DNA from: Clostridia bacterium | Lineage (GTDB): Bacteria > Bacillota > Clostridia > Oscillospirales > CAG-272 | NCBI GenBank assembly: GCA_017457465.1 | Contig: JAFTHJ010000090.1 | Span: forward strand, 1-7,593 | Reading direction: 5' to 3' | Length of the DNA stretch: 7,593 nucleotides | Shown here: positions 6,557 through 7,593 of the stretch, one piece after another | How the letters are laid out: every line of letters begins with the position of its first letter | How positions within the stretch are numbered: position 1 is the first letter of the stretch | Notes under the pieces: generated by a model | What the model was told of the DNA's origin: nothing | What the model saw: the letters and a program-made list of their open reading frames with translations, nothing else | The model's database searches: none | Position numbers and translations under genes: made by a program

Positions 6557-6563
6557 AGAAAGG
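6557..6563 (+). promoter_or_regulatory. Ribosome binding site of the Wzz-like gene
   Basis: AGAAAGG followed by 8 bases and ATG at 6572. It decides the start: an in-frame TTG at 6533 has no such site and lies only about 6 bases past the predicted transcription start. Confidence 0.7.
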
Positions 6564-6571
6564 TTTACGCT

Positions 6572-7303
6572 ATGAATAAGGAAATATCCATTTCAACACT
6601 CTGGCAAGTGCTTAAAAATTCATGGAAGGTCATTGTGATAGTTACCTTGGTCGTAATGCTGGTCGCAGGACTTTACACGAATTACGGAATTAAGAAGAAA
6701 TATTCTTCCTCGGTTACCTTCTACGTTATAAATACAAGCTCCAATTCGGAGTATACAACATCCGCCCTGCTTCAGGCGATAGACAGACTTTCGAACGACT
6801 ATATTGAGATCATACTCAGTGACCTTATGATAGAGCCTTTGATTGAGGATATCAATGGGGAATACGGTTGGAATTACACACCGTCGCAGATAAGAGGAAT
6901 GATATCCACCTCGATAGTCAGTGATACGTCTATGTTCCAAATCAGGGTTACAAGTACCAACAAAGAACACGCTTACATAATAGCTCAATACATAAACGAC
7001 AATGCACCCGCAAAGGTAAGAGACGTAGTCAAGCCTTGGCTGAACATCGAAACACCCGAGGATGAGGGGGCTGTGGTTGAATGTATTACGGCTATCAACC
7101 ATCCCCAGCTTGCGAAAACTCACGATTCGCCCAGTCTTTCAAAGAATATACTGATATCCGGTTTGTTGGCGATGGTATTGACTTATATTGTTTTCCTGTT
7201 CAAAAGCTTTTTCAATACAGTGGTCAAAACAGAGGATGATATAAAGCCGATAACCGATAAATATCCCTTGATCGGCAGAATTCCCACATGGCGCAAAAAG
7301 TAA
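6572..7303 (+). CDS. Wzz/CapA-type chain-length determinant, kinase adaptor membrane protein, 243 aa
   Basis: Polysaccharide co-polymerase of the Gram-positive type, about half the size of proteobacterial Wzz/Wzc. A short cytoplasmic N-terminus (SISTLWQVLKNSW) leads into helix 1 (about 19-37), an extracytoplasmic region of about 150 residues with the KKKYSSSVTFYV entry typical of the family, the Ser/Pro-containing stretch just before the second helix (DSPSLSKN, 185-192), helix 2 (about 193-211), and a cytoplasmic tail ending TEDDIKPITDKYPLIGRIP. In Firmicutes such a tail docks on and activates the separate BY-kinase, whose gene starts 22 bases downstream here. Together they set polymer length and export of capsule or exopolysaccharide. 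The gene is visibly more AT-rich than those to its left, common for polysaccharide loci. Relatives include CapA, CpsC, YwqC and EpsA; which polymer is made cannot be told. Confidence 0.87.
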   Translation: MNKEISISTLWQVLKNSWKVIVIVTLVVMLVAGLYTNYGIKKKYSSSVTFYVINTSSNSEYTTSALLQAIDRLSNDYIEIILSDLMIEPLIEDINGEYGWNYTPSQIRGMISTSIVSDTSMFQIRVTSTNKEHAYIIAQYINDNAPAKVRDVVKPWLNIETPEDEGAVVECITAINHPQLAKTHDSPSLSKNILISGLLAMVLTYIVFLFKSFFNTVVKTEDDIKPITDKYPLIGRIPTWRKK

Positions 7304-7310
7304 GTGTGAG

Positions 7311-7317
7311 AGGGAGG
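7311..7317 (+). promoter_or_regulatory. Ribosome binding site supporting a GTG start
   Basis: AGGGAGG followed by 8 bases and GTG at 7326. No ATG lies nearby in frame, and the reading from this GTG opens directly into a kinase N-terminus. Confidence 0.8.
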
Positions 7318-7325
7318 AAAAAATC

Positions 7326-7593
7326 GTGAAAAACAAGAAGAAAGATTTAAAAATAGACAAAAAGAGATACGTACTGCTTGATGAAAACGCTCCTTTTGCG
7401 GTAAGAGAATCATTTGGTCTTCTCAGAACCAATATAATATACACGCATACCGACGGAGAGGGCGCTCCCGTATTTGGAATCACATCCGCGGAGGAGGGAG
7501 CAGGAAAGAGCACAATAATTGCAAACCTTGGACTTTCGTTCGCGCAGATTCAAAAGAAGATACTCATTATAGACGCCGATATGCGTTGCCCCA
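7326..7593 (+). CDS. BY-type tyrosine-protein kinase (CapB/CpsD/YwqD-like), 3' end missing
   Basis: First 89 residues of a bacterial tyrosine kinase, usually about 230-250, cut by the right edge. It starts at GTG with a good ribosome site. The Lys-rich N-terminus is followed by RESFGLLRTNI (27-37), the helix that packs subunits into rings in this family, then Walker A SAEEGAGKST (54-63, catalytic K61) and the Walker A' motif ILIIDADMR (79-87), whose aspartates bind the nucleotide and magnesium. The tyrosine-rich tail would lie beyond the window. The usual EAYRTLRTN middle arginine is glycine here (G31). The kinase would be activated by the Wzz-like protein encoded 22 bases upstream in the same operon and phosphorylate itself and sugar enzymes. 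A MinD/ParA ATPase is less likely given the RTNI helix and the adaptor next door. Confidence 0.9.
   Translation, partial: MKNKKKDLKIDKKRYVLLDENAPFAVRESFGLLRTNIIYTHTDGEGAPVFGITSAEEGAGKSTIIANLGLSFAQIQKKILIIDADMRCP

Noticed and set aside
6533..6571. Longer start (TTG 6533) for the Wzz-like gene
   Set aside because: It lies only about 6 bases past the predicted transcription start without a ribosome site, while ATG 6572 has AGAAAGG at good spacing and gives the usual N-terminus.
7139..7513. Minus-strand frame of 124 codons across the Wzz-kinase junction
   Set aside because: Antisense to a well-supported adaptor tail and Walker A motif; no promoter or ribosome site.

Overview
The window most likely comes from a Clostridia-type Firmicute, probably gut- or rumen-associated (Oscillospiraceae-like). 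The evidence is strong AGGAGG-type ribosome binding sites, near-perfect vegetative (sigma-A) promoters, a Gram-positive split Wzz-like adaptor plus cytoplasmic BY-kinase pair, and a D-amino acid aminotransferase of the type common in these bacteria. The taxon is inferred from protein style only. Almost all of the window is coding, with no tRNA, rRNA, CRISPR array or insertion sequence visible. The largest non-coding gap is the 265-base divergent promoter region at 5334-5598.

Layout. (1) 1-2978, plus strand: a very large membrane-anchored protein cut by the left edge. Its N-terminal membrane part resembles CvpA-family proteins. It is followed by an acidic linker, a last membrane helix and about 760 predicted extracytoplasmic residues of unknown function. 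(2) 2993-3018: a perfect 11-bp hairpin between two convergent genes. It has a T-tract on the minus-strand side and probably ends the minus-strand operon, possibly both transcripts. (3) 3032-5333, minus strand: a two-gene operon of a duplicated DUF1538 membrane protein followed 13 bases later by a protein with two tandem PII-like domains. A transporter-like membrane protein next to a PII-type regulator recalls amtB-glnK. (4) 5334-5598: divergent promoters, with a 43-base gap between the two -35 boxes, and an unusually long leader ahead of the next gene. (5) 5599-6453, plus: a class IV, PLP-dependent D-amino acid aminotransferase with its active-site residues intact. (6) 6492-6520: a second perfect consensus promoter. 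It drives 6572-7303 (Wzz/CapA-type polysaccharide co-polymerase) and 7326 onward (BY-type tyrosine kinase, CapB/CpsD-like, cut by the right edge), which form the start of an exopolysaccharide or capsule operon continuing outside the window.

How the parts work together. The adaptor and kinase act jointly: in Firmicutes the adaptor's cytoplasmic tail activates the kinase to control polymer length and export. The DUF1538-PII pair most likely works as a membrane carrier and its cytoplasmic gate or sensor. The aminotransferase supplies D-amino acids (D-Ala, D-Glu) for the cell wall and appears to be transcribed alone. The large protein at the left is the least understood item. The best candidates for something undescribed are that CvpA-like giant and the DUF1538/tandem-PII module.
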